Below, piece after piece: positions 22,561 to 33,222 of a stretch of DNA of 64,000 nt. Source of the stretch: Bemisia tabaci (Eukaryota > Arthropoda > Insecta > Hemiptera > Aleyrodidae); the NCBI RefSeq assembly GCF_918797505.1, contig NC_092794.1, forward strand, positions 79,335,345 through 79,399,344. Reading direction: 5' to 3'. The position numbers were made by a program, and so were the translations under genes. Position 1 is the stretch's first letter; each line of letters starts with the position of its first letter. The notes below the pieces were generated by a model that had not been told where the DNA came from, did not search any database, and saw nothing but the letters and a program-made list of their open reading frames with translations.

Positions 22561-22859
22561 TTATACAGTACAATCTCTCTATAGCGGCCGTCTTAACGGC
22601 GGAAATTTCTCTGTAGCGGCGAAATCGGCCGGCCCCTTGAACTTCTTAAGTTGAATACCCGTATTTTCCGTTCTGTATAGCGGCAGCGGCTTTCTCTAGA
22701 GCGGCGGTCTGGCAGCGGAGATCATACCGACCGAAGGCCTTGCAGTCTCGGGCGGGTCGAAGTGACACATGTTTTCGGATTTTTAAAGTTTGACATGTCG
22801 CCGACACGTAAGGTTGTGCGTGCCATTTCCGTATTGGTAAGAAGCAAACGAAGATCACA

Positions 22860-23200
22860 AAGAACCCCGCACAGAGCATGGGCTCAGCGGCTTTCTATGA
22901 AAGTCGATGAAACTTTAATAGATTGATATAAAGTTCATAATTAAGGGAAAGCCAAAAAATTAGCTCACTTCTGCGAGTAGAAGCCGAGATATTCACGATT
23001 GATCCCGGACTATTTTCTGTGCGGTGGAGGTAAATTCTCCGCGTCGCCTTACCTTGCTTGAACGTTTCGGCCAGGAAACCCCTCTCCCCACCAGGTAACT
23101 ACGATGTCGCATGGTTTACACTCACTCCTTTCATTAGGACGCTCCGTTCGGGCTGTGCGATATGGAGTTCCCTCCTTCTCGCACCTCTCCCGTGCCGGCG
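22860..23200. repeat. Left arm of a foldback (right arm 24658-25020)
   Basis: Starts GAACCCCGCACAGAGCATGG and includes AAACTTTAATAGATTGATAT. The same arm occurs inverted at 24658-25020 and both arms occur at 59741-60501, where they are joined by a short centre. Here the centre is split by the insertion at 23201-24657. Confidence 0.75.
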
Positions 23201-23635
23201 CACATTGGTTCCAGAGCCCGATCTAGGCGGCATTAATTCGAAAAAATGACTTTTGGAAAAATTGAAAAATAGTACAACTGGTCGACACTACATACTCTGG
23301 AGGGTATTTCGGCCAAATATTATGATGATTGGATGAGTGATAAGGAAATGATAAGCTCCTAAAGGTGAGCGCGCAGGCCGTTCTCTCTGCGGCTGTATCC
23401 ATTTCCTCATTTATCTCATTCGAGTGATGTTCCTAATAGAGGTTTGTCGCCATTTTGGGCAAAGAAACAAGGTTTTGAAGGTAGAATCCTAATATTCAAG
23501 TGAATTTGAAGGTTTAAGATGTTTAAATCATAACTTTACATTAAGTCTATGGCTCTAGATAAACCATTAGACATAGCGCTATTTTACGTTAATTTCGCGT
23601 AATTTTCCATAGAAATGGCTGAAAACAACTACTTT

Positions 23636-23716
23636 GCCGGCCTTTGCCGGGTCTCAAGCGGCCATTTCTAGTTAGTACTAATCCTAGGCATGATGTAGAT
23701 ATAAATATCTTTTGCC
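23636..23716. repeat. Direct repeat inside the Transib-like element (copy 1)
   Basis: A block of about 80 bp containing GCCGGGTCTCAAGCGGCCAT and ATTTCTAGTTAGTACTA is repeated near 24003-24084 with a few changes. The roughly 370-bp spacing suggests a subterminal repeat or an internal duplication. Short frames near 23644 and 23828 overlap these repeats and are not recognised. Confidence 0.65.
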
Positions 23717-24002
23717 AGTTTTTGCCTATTTGTGAAATACAGCCTTTTAAAGTCGCCTGCTCAGCCCTCATGAGTATTGGATGTGGCTCGCGTGACGGGT
23801 GGGTGATATCGTTCGACCTCTCAGGCAATGTCAAAAAACTATTTCTCTTATGATATTCATTCAGAAGGAAGTTTATTCAATCGGTTTTCCAAAGAATTAC
23901 CCAAAGATATCATTTCCATGGGCGTGCAAAACTCTGAGGAGATCAAAATTTTTCGTGTTAAAAATGATCTACTGCTACTAAAACGGCCCAAAACAACCAG
24001 GT

Positions 24003-24084
24003 ACTTTGCCGGGTCTCAAGTGGCCATTTCTAGTTAGTACTAAGTAATCCTATGCATGGTACGGATACAAATATCTTTTGCCAT
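24003..24084. repeat. Direct repeat inside the Transib-like element (copy 2)
   Basis: Second copy of the 23636-23716 block, with GCCGGGTCTCAAGTGGCCAT and TTTCTAGTTAGTACTAAG. It differs by substitutions and a small insertion. Confidence 0.65.
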
Positions 24085-25711
24085 TTGAAGCGAAAAAAAT
24101 ACATTACAACATTTTAAATTTAAGGTTGCTCTGGAATTAAAAAATCAACAGGCATTGCAGTTTCGTGAATTTTTTCCTGCTCACTGGTCGAAATGGTTTG
24201 ATAGGGGCGACACCCTTTTATTGAATTTTAATACTGCCATTTCTGAAACTGCAACCAGAAGTAGATTCCAAAAACAGATCGTGCTGACTGGATGCTTCGT
24301 GAAGTTATTCAATGTAACAGCACCCCCCCCCCCTCTTCAACAAAAATATTCACCAGGGTCATACCAGGGTCTAAATATTAGTAAAATAGTAGATCGCTCT
24401 TGATGACTATAATCATTAAATTTGTCAAGATTATCATAGTTGTTCAAGCACAGAGCCACGTTGTCAAATTATTAATCCCGTGTTGAGTGCGAATTTGCTA
24501 TTTTACGCACATTTACCATATTATGGTTAACGATAGGGTCAAATCGACTTTAAATTCGTGATCAGCGACCCAAAAAACTCATAGAAGCATATGTTGCACG
24601 GTGGTAAGGGTGATATTCTAATTAATGCCGCCTAGATCGGGCTCTGGAACCAATGTGCGGCGCCGCCGGCCGGTTTAATCTGAAATGTAGTTGCTGAAGC
24701 AGGTTTGACAAATGCGGGGAGAGGGAGGGAGTACGGCATTCGCACCGGCCGAGCGCATAAGCACCTATCTTCCCGTGAGTGACGTGAGGTCTGATCGAGA
24801 ACGCTGAACAACGAGAGGAAAGGGACTCGGAATTCCTCAGTCATGCTGCGGCATGATAGAAAATAGTCCGGATTCAATTACGAATATCTCGGCTTCTACT
24901 CGCAAAAATGAGCTAATTCTTTGGCTTTCCCATAATTATGAACTTTATAACAATCTATTAAAGTTTCATCGACTTTCATAGAGAGCCGCTGAGCCCATGC
25001 TCTGTGCAGGGTTCTTTCTTTACATCGAGTGCGAGAGGTACATCATAATTCTTCATTGTTGCCCCCACTCCCCCCCAGGTTCGCGCGATTTGATCTTCTG
25101 TTGCTTTATTGTCTGTTCCAGTCATACTCTCACTATAGCAGACCTCTCTCTGTAGCAGCAAAGGTGGTCGGCCCCTTGAGAGTCCGCTATAGAAAGATTG
25201 TACTGAACTTGCAGCAACTTGTGATTAAAAATAACTGACAGTTTGAGATTGAGAGAATCAATGGACTTTCAGAAAACTAGACAAAATAACTTGCAACAGA
25301 GAGATAAAGGCATTTAGTTACAAGTTTAAAAATAAATAAATTGAAAAAAATAATTAAATAAATAAATGAAAAAACGAACGTGAAGAAACTAACATATGAA
25401 AAGGCGAACTCAGTGGTGCAACAAGCATCCCGCAGACTTCGCTGAGCAGAAGATCCTGGGTGCCTGGGCTGCAAGTTGCCAAATTTAGTTTAGAGAAAAG
25501 GAATGAATATTCTATGTTAAAATGTGATGGCACCCTGGGTTATATTGGAAATTAAACTATACATACAGAGAATGAAAAGCAAACATTTTACAAATATTCC
25601 ACAAATTTTATATTTTACTGGAAGAAATCGAGCAATATTTACCTTTTGATGATGAAGTCCTAGATTCTGCATTAGATTTACTAAGATTAAGATTTTGGAA
25701 TGAAAACTTAC

Positions 25712-25975
25712 CATTTTGCTGGTGGAACAAATGGAAAATGCTAATGTCAGACAGAGTTGTCTTCAGAGTATCTACGCAGATCACACTCAAATGTCCGGTT
25801 GAAACCAGATATAAAAGGAAAGACTTGCTGTTCAGATGAATATAACTGGGTAATGCCTTAAGTACAATAGGTGATATAATATGCATTCCTGTCTTAATAC
25901 TGAGAAGATGGAGAGTGTCCGAGAATGCAAGAGCAACATATTTAGAATTGATAACACAGCCACAGACCGGAGAGC
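25712..25975 (-). CDS. HIRA: HIRA exon, start of C-terminal HIRA domain
   Basis: Encodes about 88 residues with GCVINSKYVALAFSDTLHLL then SIKTGMHIISPIVLKALPSY and VSTGHLSVICVDTLKTTL. It aligns with the HIRA-domain stretch of human HIRA in which a cysteine-rich strand leads to a RRLLSPILLPSPIS segment and an LSVW strand, a WD-like fold in the C-terminal half. The acceptor is ATTTTCAG before 25975, the donor is GTAAGT after 25712, and it enters and leaves in phase 1. An alternative donor (GTAAAT) lies 69 nt further on at 25642 and keeps the frame open, so the exon may be 23 codons longer. Confidence 0.88.
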
Positions 25976-28034
25976 CTGAAAATATTTGAAAAACTGAGCA
26001 ATGAAATAAGCCAGGCAAAAAACGACGTGAAGTTGAGTGAAAGAGATAGCTCTAAAAAAAATTTAAGGAGAACATGTTAGATGTCAAGCTCATGTTCATT
26101 GACAAGTTGAAGTAAACCAACGTAACAATATCTGGAAACCAATGCAACAAAACATTTTTAGATCTGCAAGTATCCTCTTGCACAGTATGGACATCTACAG
26201 TGAGAACATGAGGGTGAAAAGATCCATACCAACGATTTCAATGTAACAGTGGATAATCATTTATTTTCCTCTAATGCTATGACAACTTTTAATCAGGAGG
26301 GTGAGCCCTAAGACTGATTAAAAATGTAGTCAAATAGCATGAGACCCACTCTTCCATAAGGTCGGTTTTGTGATCCGTTCTTGAATACTCTTTTGAACTA
26401 GTGGAGCAAATGGAGGTGGTAATGTATTCTTGCAAATCCTCATACCAGTCAAATGGTAGGGATCATCATCTTCTTTTAAATATTGTAAAATGATCATTTC
26501 TGTATGTTTGTGGTCAAGCGTTACGTTCCTGCCATTCAGAGCAAAGCTCTACATTAAAAACAAGGAGGAGCAAATGGAGAAGATTCAGTTGGCGACTTAA
26601 ATTTTGGGGGCCATTTTTGAATGATATCTTTTGCATCCTAGAGAGGAGAAACAAAAGGATGCCATGAGAAATTACTGAATATCCAAGAGAGCTGTATGAA
26701 ATATCTTATCTCTGCGAAAGAAAAAAATTGTGCTCTTTTATTTTTAGTCTAAATGGTCCTCAGGGAAAGCAAAAAAGAAGACTGACATCTATGAGAAACC
26801 CACAAGTACAGATGCTAGTTTTGTTAGTTTTCAACTCGCCAGCACACAAGATGGCAGCCTTCAGTGACCTGCTGCTTGATGGTTCAAGCTTCATCTCGCT
26901 TTGTCTACAAGATGAAGTAGGACATAACCCTATCTGTGCTGTGTGATACATTGATTTTCGATGTCCGGTCGTGATTTTCAAGAATCAGGCTGCTGATAAT
27001 GATAATGGAGAGAGTGCCCTCGGCAAATGACAAAATCGAGAAAGAAGGAGCTAGGATATTGGAAATGAGACCAAAAAAAGGACCTCTGGAAATTAATTAA
27101 AAAATAAAATACAAAACCAGATTGACACAGATGACCACCTCACAACAATTAAAGGGGGGGGGGGGAAGCATTTGATGTGATAAATTACCGCTCTCCAACT
27201 TTTTCCATGAGTTCTAAAAATTGTTTAAGAAATTCGGAATTGGAGTAGCTTCCATAAATAAATATCCTTTGACAAATGCTTTCTACAGAGGCTAGAAAGG
27301 TGAAAACTCAGATTGAGAGAAGTAAGGCACATATCTGTATCCTAGAGCCAAAAGGTACCAGACTTCATTTTAGTCTTTTCGAGATATCAGGGGAAAACCG
27401 TGCATCCGTCCATAGATTCCAATTTTTGAAACTCCATAACTCTTCACCTGATCATTGTGAGATTGGGCTACAAAATTTCCCCACACACCCACAGCCGTTA
27501 ATAGAGATTTCAAAAACGCCACTAACTTGATTTTTCCAAAAATATCAGTTAGGTGCCTCTTGGCTCTGGGGTACTAATATGAAATTGAATACATAAATTG
27601 TGATATTTAAGAAGACCAGGCAGGAAGAGGAATCGGCAAAAGAATGAAGGCACTTCTAATGAATATTAGGGTTAATGAAGAGAGAAAACCGACGGTGGCA
27701 GCGCATTGTACAACTTCAACCAATAAAAAGAAGATGACCTTAATGAAAAGAGGAAGAACTGCTGAGATGAGTGAACAAAAGATCAGGTAGTCGTTGATAA
27801 TACGCTAAGGCAAATGAAGCAAGAAGCTTCGAAACAACTGAAATAAAATAATTACACAAAACAAATCAAACTTTATGATTTGACGACTGGGACAAAGGGG
27901 CCTGTTGCAACCTTCTGCTAGAGCAAAAATAAAAGTTGTTTATTACAAAAAATGTCTCAAAAATCACAATGAGCGCATCGGCAAAATCTGAAATGCACTC
28001 CTAACTTTGCGATCTGCGTAGGAAATATGCATTT
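25976..28034. other. HIRA intron, mostly unassigned
   Basis: About 2 kb. Frames of 70-85 codons at 26728-26981 and 27276-27530 show no family resemblance. The exon phases at 29962 and 25975 join directly, so no coding exon is required here. A short run of G near 27152-27165 marks another homopolymer tract. Confidence 0.45.
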
Positions 28035-28045
28035 TTCTGAGCTTC

Positions 28046-28432
28046 CCGCTTCAAAAACGATACTACTGCGCAGGTGAACATTTCGTTAGGAATCTTTCTA
28101 TCCAACCCCTGCTCAGTAGGATGCTAAGCAATATTCAACATGGGCGATGCCAATCTGCCAAAACACTTGCGACAGGACGACATTCTATCCACCTGATAAC
28201 AATCGGCGTGTTTACATTCACGTTTTTCTCTCGTTGATAGATATTTACCTTGATTGACCTTGTGCTCCTCTCCACTTGCCTGCAGAAGTGTTCACAATGT
28301 TGAATATTGCAAAACCTCCTAGTGAACAAGAGTTGAATATTGCGAAACCTCCTAGTGGACAAGGGTTGAATGGAACGACTCTTCCAATGAAATGTTCACC
28401 TGCGCTTTAGTATCCTTTTTGAAGAAGGAAGA
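28046..28432. mobile_element. Short inverted-repeat element (MITE-like)
   Basis: Left arm GCTTCAAAAACGATACTACT then GCGCAGGTGAACATTTCGTT. The right arm contains the inverse, AATGAAATGTTCACCTGCGC and TTTTTGAAGAAGG. A 33-34-bp direct repeat with GAATATTGC(A/G)AAACCTCCTAG lies on the right side near 28300-28365. No target duplication was defined. Confidence 0.6.
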
Positions 28433-28499
28433 TAAAAAAAAACGCAAATTCTTATGCAGATTATGAAGTTAGGAGCAGGGATTTAGAGCTGAGGTTTGA

Positions 28500-29130
28500 G
28501 GGAGCATCATAAACGGAGCCGCATCGGCGCGCGAGGCGGAGGCCCGGCGCGGACTTTCATGCCGCTTCGATCAGTGCGCCGGGGGAGCGCATATGCCGTT
28601 GAGGCGGCTTCACCTGGTGAAGCCGACTCCCGGCTCCTTTTCTGATGCTGCATCAGTTTTGATGCTGAGTCCAGCATCAAAATTAGCGGCTTCAATTAGC
28701 AGACGCGTCGGACGCCAGCGCCCCGGCGTGGGCCACCGCGCCAATGGGAAACGTAAACAAAGGGGTGTTCCGCGAATTCATCGCCGAGTCCGAGGGTCGC
28801 GGTCTTCTGGGACAGCCCCGTCGGTAATTAAGCTGGGTGGCGGGTCCGAAAATTAAGGCCGTATCGGGCCGCAAGCCGACGGTCCGGCCTCAGAGGCTGA
28901 GGCCCATGAGCCAGCATCAAACCTCAGCATCAGCGCTTGAGGCTGGCTCGGTCGGCTCTCCAGCATCGGGCTTCAATGCCCGAAGCCGGCGGCCGGCAGG
29001 TTGAGCGCATCAGGCTCGGAGCCGTATGCCCGAACGGCCGCTACCTGGGCATACGGCATTGATGCTGAAGCTACGAGTTGATGCTGTACAGCATAACCTC
29101 ATGAGGCGCCTCAAATGCCTGGTTAGGAGA
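28500..29130. other. GC-rich island with GATGCTG/CAGCATC repeats
   Basis: This stretch is far richer in G+C and CpG than the surrounding intron. It carries many short inverted words, for example GGCGGCTTCACCTGGTGAAG and repeated GATGCTG/CAGCATC and GAGGC/GCCTC motifs. Overlapping frames on both strands (28507-28695, 28593-28856, 28692-28874, 29010-29240) follow from the lack of stop codons in GC-rich DNA. It could be a palindromic GC-rich mobile element, recently transferred DNA or an intronic regulatory island. I cannot decide between these. Confidence 0.5.
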
Positions 29131-29961
29131 GCATTTCGGACTTTGCCGATGCGTTCTCCGTGATTTTCGAGACATTCTCTGTAAGAAAAAACTCTTCTTT
29201 TTGCTCTAGCAAAAGTTTGCCACAGGCCCATTGCTTCCATTATTTATCATATCTGTCTCCCCTATACAAGTGATGTAAACAGAGTTGCAGCGGATACAGT
29301 AGCTTTACAGGCTACAGCCTTACTTGAGACTTCTGGTCCTACTTGATACTCTTGAGCACCTATCAATGCTTGTGGTGGCAAGCCACGCGCTTCCCCAATT
29401 AGCACCACTCATTGCCCACAGCTCGCAACAGTCGCGACTACATAAGCCGCGAGCGAGCTCAGAACCTTTGCGCACTCCACAAACGTCAGTCATACAAGAC
29501 ACATCGCACAGCACCTCGCGGACATCATGCAGCCGGCCAACTCGCCCTTTTCCAACAACCTTTCTTAGGGCCACCACTTGATGAGCACCTCTCATGACTT
29601 AGTCCATACGCATATTATCTGTATTTTCTAGTTGTTCCTTCCCTCAGCTCTCTTACATTTGGCAGTGCACTTGCTTTCATTTCAGTTTTACAGAAGATTT
29701 TTGATGAGGGTGCACCCATGTAGTGCACTTTGGATCAAGGCACTGCTGGAATATCTTGAATTATCCCTTTGTTGAAGGGATCCTATCATTGTGGGATGAG
29801 CAACATCCGAGCACATCGTTTGTCTTTAAATTGCTTCTGTTGAAATGCCAATTTTAATTCACCAAATGATGCATTTTTTCCCCCTGTGACTAATGCCATC
29901 TGAGTGACTACCATTGCTCGCCTGACTATGAAACTACGAATACAGAAAAAAATTTCCTTAC
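29131..29961. other. HIRA intron; no feature resolved
   Basis: Moderately GC-rich on the left with long opposing frames at 29320-29595 that show no motif, then AT-rich up to the HIRA donor. The opposing frames suggest low stop density rather than a gene. Confidence 0.4.
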
Positions 29962-30079
29962 CAAAAGCTTGCTCCCAAATGACATTATCATTGTCTTTTT
30001 GCATTTGAACTACCGTGATGGCGCCATAGAGGCTTGGACTGAAATCATTCTTTATTCTAAGCTCCTGGCCATTAGAAAT
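29962..30079 (-). CDS. HIRA: HIRA exon, linker to C-terminal domain
   Basis: Encodes about 39 residues: ISNGQELRIKNDFSPSLYGA then VVQMQKDNDNVIWEQAFG. It corresponds to the family stretch in which an ENEV segment and a KLSRLKCN-like strand lead to KEWETVLTSRI. The acceptor is TTTGTTTCAG before 30079 and the donor is GTAAGG after 29962. It starts in phase 0 and ends in phase 1, and the Gly codon is completed by the exon at 25975, which fixes the junction. Confidence 0.85.
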
Positions 30080-30483
30080 CTGAAACAAAAGACATTTAAC
30101 TGTAAGTTGTAAACAAATAGTCCCAAATCACCCCCAATAACTTTTCTGTTAATTGAATTGTATCAATTAGAAATTTTGGATCTTACGCCCAGAATTTCCT
30201 TTGTACAAAATAAAAAATATACTTGGATCATACTCAAATATGTGATTTTTGGAAGGGTTTCTTCTCCTTCTTTTTTTTTTTTTTTTTTGTAAATCGGGCA
30301 TCTGATGTTAGAATACAACTAATTGAGCTTTCTAAATTTTTTGATGACAAATGAAAGTTGGAAAATGTCTGTAACATTGAAATGTTTTCCATCCCTCTCT
30401 GAAAGATGTAACTTATAGTTAAGGTAATTTTTGAGGCACTTGCTTATGCTTAAAATGAAAGTCAAATGAGGGAAAAAACGTAC
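30080..30483. other. Short HIRA intron with poly-T tract
   Basis: A 404-bp intron. It contains a run of about 20 T at about 30269-30288 on the plus strand. No other feature is seen. Confidence 0.6.
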
Positions 30484-30748
30484 TTCTATCCTCTCAAATG
30501 GTTGTAGCTCTAAAGATGGTAGATTCAATGACTTTGAGTTCTCTGAGATTGCAGATGAAAATTTACTAGATTGTTGATGAGGAACTGTTGCAGTTAGACT
30601 ATCTGGCATTGTGGTTTTTCCATGCATAAATTTAGGTTTCTTCATCGGTGTGAGAATATTTGTCAGAGAGCCTCTTACGATTTTCTCAGCTGGTCTTTTG
30701 GAAGCTTGTTTCCCCACATTCACGGAGAGAGTCACTCCGATTGAGGAA
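30484..30748 (-). CDS. HIRA: HIRA exon, Ser/Lys-rich linker
   Basis: Encodes about 88 residues beginning SSIGVTLSVNVGKQASKRPA and including EKIVRGSLTNILTPMKKPKF. The region corresponds to the disordered, phosphorylatable linker between the B-domain and the HIRA domain, where human HIRA carries basic nuclear-targeting sequence. The KRPAEK and KKPK clusters may play that role here. The acceptor is TGCCCTCAG before 30748 and the donor is GTACGT after 30484. It enters with one base completing a codon from 35819 and leaves in phase 0. Sequence conservation is low, as expected, so placement relies on phase and order. Confidence 0.75.
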
Positions 30749-31609
30749 CTGAGGGCAAAAGGAAGCAAAAAATCGAGCAAACTTCAGAGATTAAAACACA
30801 AAATAAGGATAAGAACACCCTTCCTGCCAGAAAATGCTGAGGCCGAGTTTCGAAGCTTTTCAAGAACTTCCCATAACCTCTCTTTCCTCTTTTCTATTGG
30901 AAAATGCACAATTCCAAGAGCATCTGTTTTGATAAGGATAGTACTTATTTTGCAAACATTTCTATGTGAGTGAGTAAAATATTGATGATAATACTACAAG
31001 ATTACATATGTTTCCATTCATCCCACATTTCCACCCCAACTGAATACACTTTCTTAATTAATTTTTCTAGATATGTCTCTGAAAAATCTGCCAGAAAATT
31101 TTCTTGAATTAAGGAGTAAAAAAAAAAATCTAAACAAAATTGTTTAATATAACAATGTTGTGTCATACTTCAAAAAAGGCAACTATCACAGAAAATCTGC
31201 AACAAAGCAAAACCAGAATAGGTTGTTTAATGGTTTCACCATCAAAATAAGGTTTCTTTATGGAGCATTTTTCTAATGATCTAAGAACATTAGTAACCGC
31301 AAGGAACCAACATGAAGATCAGTTTTCTCTTTAAAACAAGAGACATGGTTCTAACGGCTGCAATGTATCGGAGAGCAACGACAAAAGCTGACAACACTAA
31401 AAGGACAGGAGAGATTCTAGGAAATAACAAAGCTCTTCCATTGTCTTCCTTTTTTCGGGAAAGCTAAAGCTCCGACCAATCAGCAATTTGGGCCCTGTCA
31501 TTGGGATCACACAACCCCTGTCACCTGCTGACAACCTTCTTGAGACAGACAATAGTTTTCCCTAATTGCTGTCTCTTTTAATCCTTGTCATCTAGAAGTT
31601 ACAGCTAAG
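30749..31609. other. HIRA intron, no feature resolved
   Basis: AT-rich. The 120-codon plus-strand frame at 30611-30973 is mainly an antisense shadow of the HIRA exon, running on into the intron. No transposon ends were found before the element at 31614. Confidence 0.45.
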
Positions 31610-32935
31610 AGGACACGGTTCATTTTAAAAAATTTTAATTTTTCTGAAGACCACCCGCGATTATTTTTGACAAAAGTGTCAAGAAAGGTCTCTAGATTGA
31701 GGAATTCAAAACCGCAAAATCGTAAGTGGGGCTGTTTCTTTTTTTTATTTTCGACTTTTTCTATTTTTAAGGGTAAAATGGTGGCAAAAGCCAATGTGTG
31801 ACCACCGAAACCCACCGCCATCTGGTCAAATGAAGTTAAAATTCTATGTATGTTAGTCGTTGACATGTAAATGGGTGTCCTCAAAAGTTTCAAACCCTCC
31901 CTCAAAGAATTGCATCCCCTCATGCAGTGTTGCCAAGTTACGTATCCGATAATGACGCGGCTGACGGGGCAATGTAGATTTGAATTGGGATCATAACCAA
32001 AAATCATGAAAACACTGACCGTTATACACTGTGTGGATAATTTTAGATCCAATTCGATAAAAGCGTCCGCAGTTGCCATATTTCCGTTTTTTAAAATTGC
32101 AAAATTCGGCCAGAAAATGTCAATTTTTTTATTTGATTAAAACCAGTAAATCACTATTTTTCAGCGACATTCTCAAATTACGGAGATTTAATTCCTTTTA
32201 AAGCAAATTCAAGATTCATCAATGAAAAAGGTACTTTTCGTCCTGTATGCAGGTTTGCCAAAAACTTTTAAGCAGCAACAAAAATGCCCTCTGCATGGAG
32301 ATAGATGAATCTTGGGCGGTCTAAAATTGACATGGGTGTACTCTTTTTACATACTAAATTAGACTAGCTGCTCCGGGCGCCCTCCACAGCTAGCAATGGT
32401 GGTGCAGAAGCTTATTTGGAATCGGAGCAATTAGTTGAATCTATTTAATAATGATGATGATTCTGTGGCAGAAGATGAATGAAATTAACTGCCTCGCTGC
32501 AATACAGGGTGGAGACTGACATTCTACCAAAAAATGTGATAAAAAGCCCTCATTATCATTTTTTTTTTTTAATTTTTTAATACTTTTCTACTGACTATGA
32601 CAGTTTACTTTAAATGAAATGAAGTGTATTTGTCACGTTAGTGAAGCAGATTATCAGGTTTTTTTTATGTTATTTTTGTAATTTTTTAGTTTTATTTTTT
32701 AATAATTTTTTATGACTATTGAAATGTAATTTAAATGAAATGAAGTGTGTGAAAAGAGGAAGAGGAATTGAATACTTGCGAACAATAAAGTAAAAACATG
32801 AATTCTTTTAGGCCTTTGGGATTTATAAAAGATCAAAGCACCTCTTTGAACACGATATTTTTTTTACGGTTGCCTTTGGGAAGAGTTTGTGCTTTAACAT
32901 TTTTGTATGAAGTAGCTCGTGGGAGTGCAACATAC

Positions 32936-33189
32936 CGACAGTGTAAGTCGGCAATCACATAACCCGGTTTGCGACGTCGCAGACTTCCTGTCATACTTTA
33001 TTTTCTAAACGGAAAACTACTCAACAGCAATTCTTTAAAACTGCCATGATTTTTCTTCTCAGTGCGAAGAAAAGTCTGCAAAAACTTCATGGAATAACGT
33101 CAATTTATTCTCCTTTAAAAGAAATAACATAGAGGTGGAGATTTTGAGACACCGCAAACGAGTTATGTGATTGCCGACTTACACCGTCG
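32936..33189. mobile_element. 254-bp MITE with GTGTAAGTCGGCAATCACAT ends
   Basis: The left end reads CGACAGTGTAAGTCGGCAAT and the right end is the inverse of CGACGGTGTAAGTCGGCAAT; arms of about 36 bp match. The interior is AT-rich without a frame. It lies within the 31614-35778 element, just downstream of the Helitron helicase fragment. Confidence 0.8.
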
Positions 33190-33222
33190 ATATAGTTGAC
33201 CATGGCTATAAAATGGTTGGGG

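Larger units (their letters stand above)
23201..24657. mobile_element. Transib-like non-autonomous DNA element, 1457 bp
   Basis: The 38-bp terminal inverted repeats are identical and begin CACATTGGTTCCAGAGCCCG. The 5-bp word CGGCG sits on both sides (23196-23200 and 24658-24662). Five-bp GC-rich duplications of the CGNCG type and ends starting CAC are the signature of Transib, the superfamily related to RAG1. The usual Transib start is CACWATG, while this one is CACATTG, so assignment is probable but not certain. The related foldback at 60.08 kb carries an uninterrupted version of the insertion site. No RAG1-like core frame was recognised. Confidence 0.7.
22566..25205. mobile_element. CAGTACAATCT-ended element (pogo/Tigger-like ends), host of nested insertions
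   Basis: Inverted ends read CAGTACAATCTCTCTATAGCG on the left and CAGTACAATCTTTCTATAGCG on the right. CAGT-starting ends followed by a CTATAGCGG-like block are typical of pogo/Tigger elements. The left flank is TA but the right flank is AA, so the expected TA duplication is not intact. Inside are foldback arms at 22860-23200 and 24658-25020, whose relatives make up the element at 59741-60501, and a Transib-like insertion between them. No transposase frame remains. Confidence 0.6.

Noticed and set aside
31588..32079. 163-codon frame in the left arm of the 31614-35778 element as a gene
   Set aside because: The frame has no recognised domain and extends beyond the element end. Its mirror copy at 35313-35813 also runs out of the element, so a chance frame in a duplicated arm is the simpler reading; kept only as a finding.
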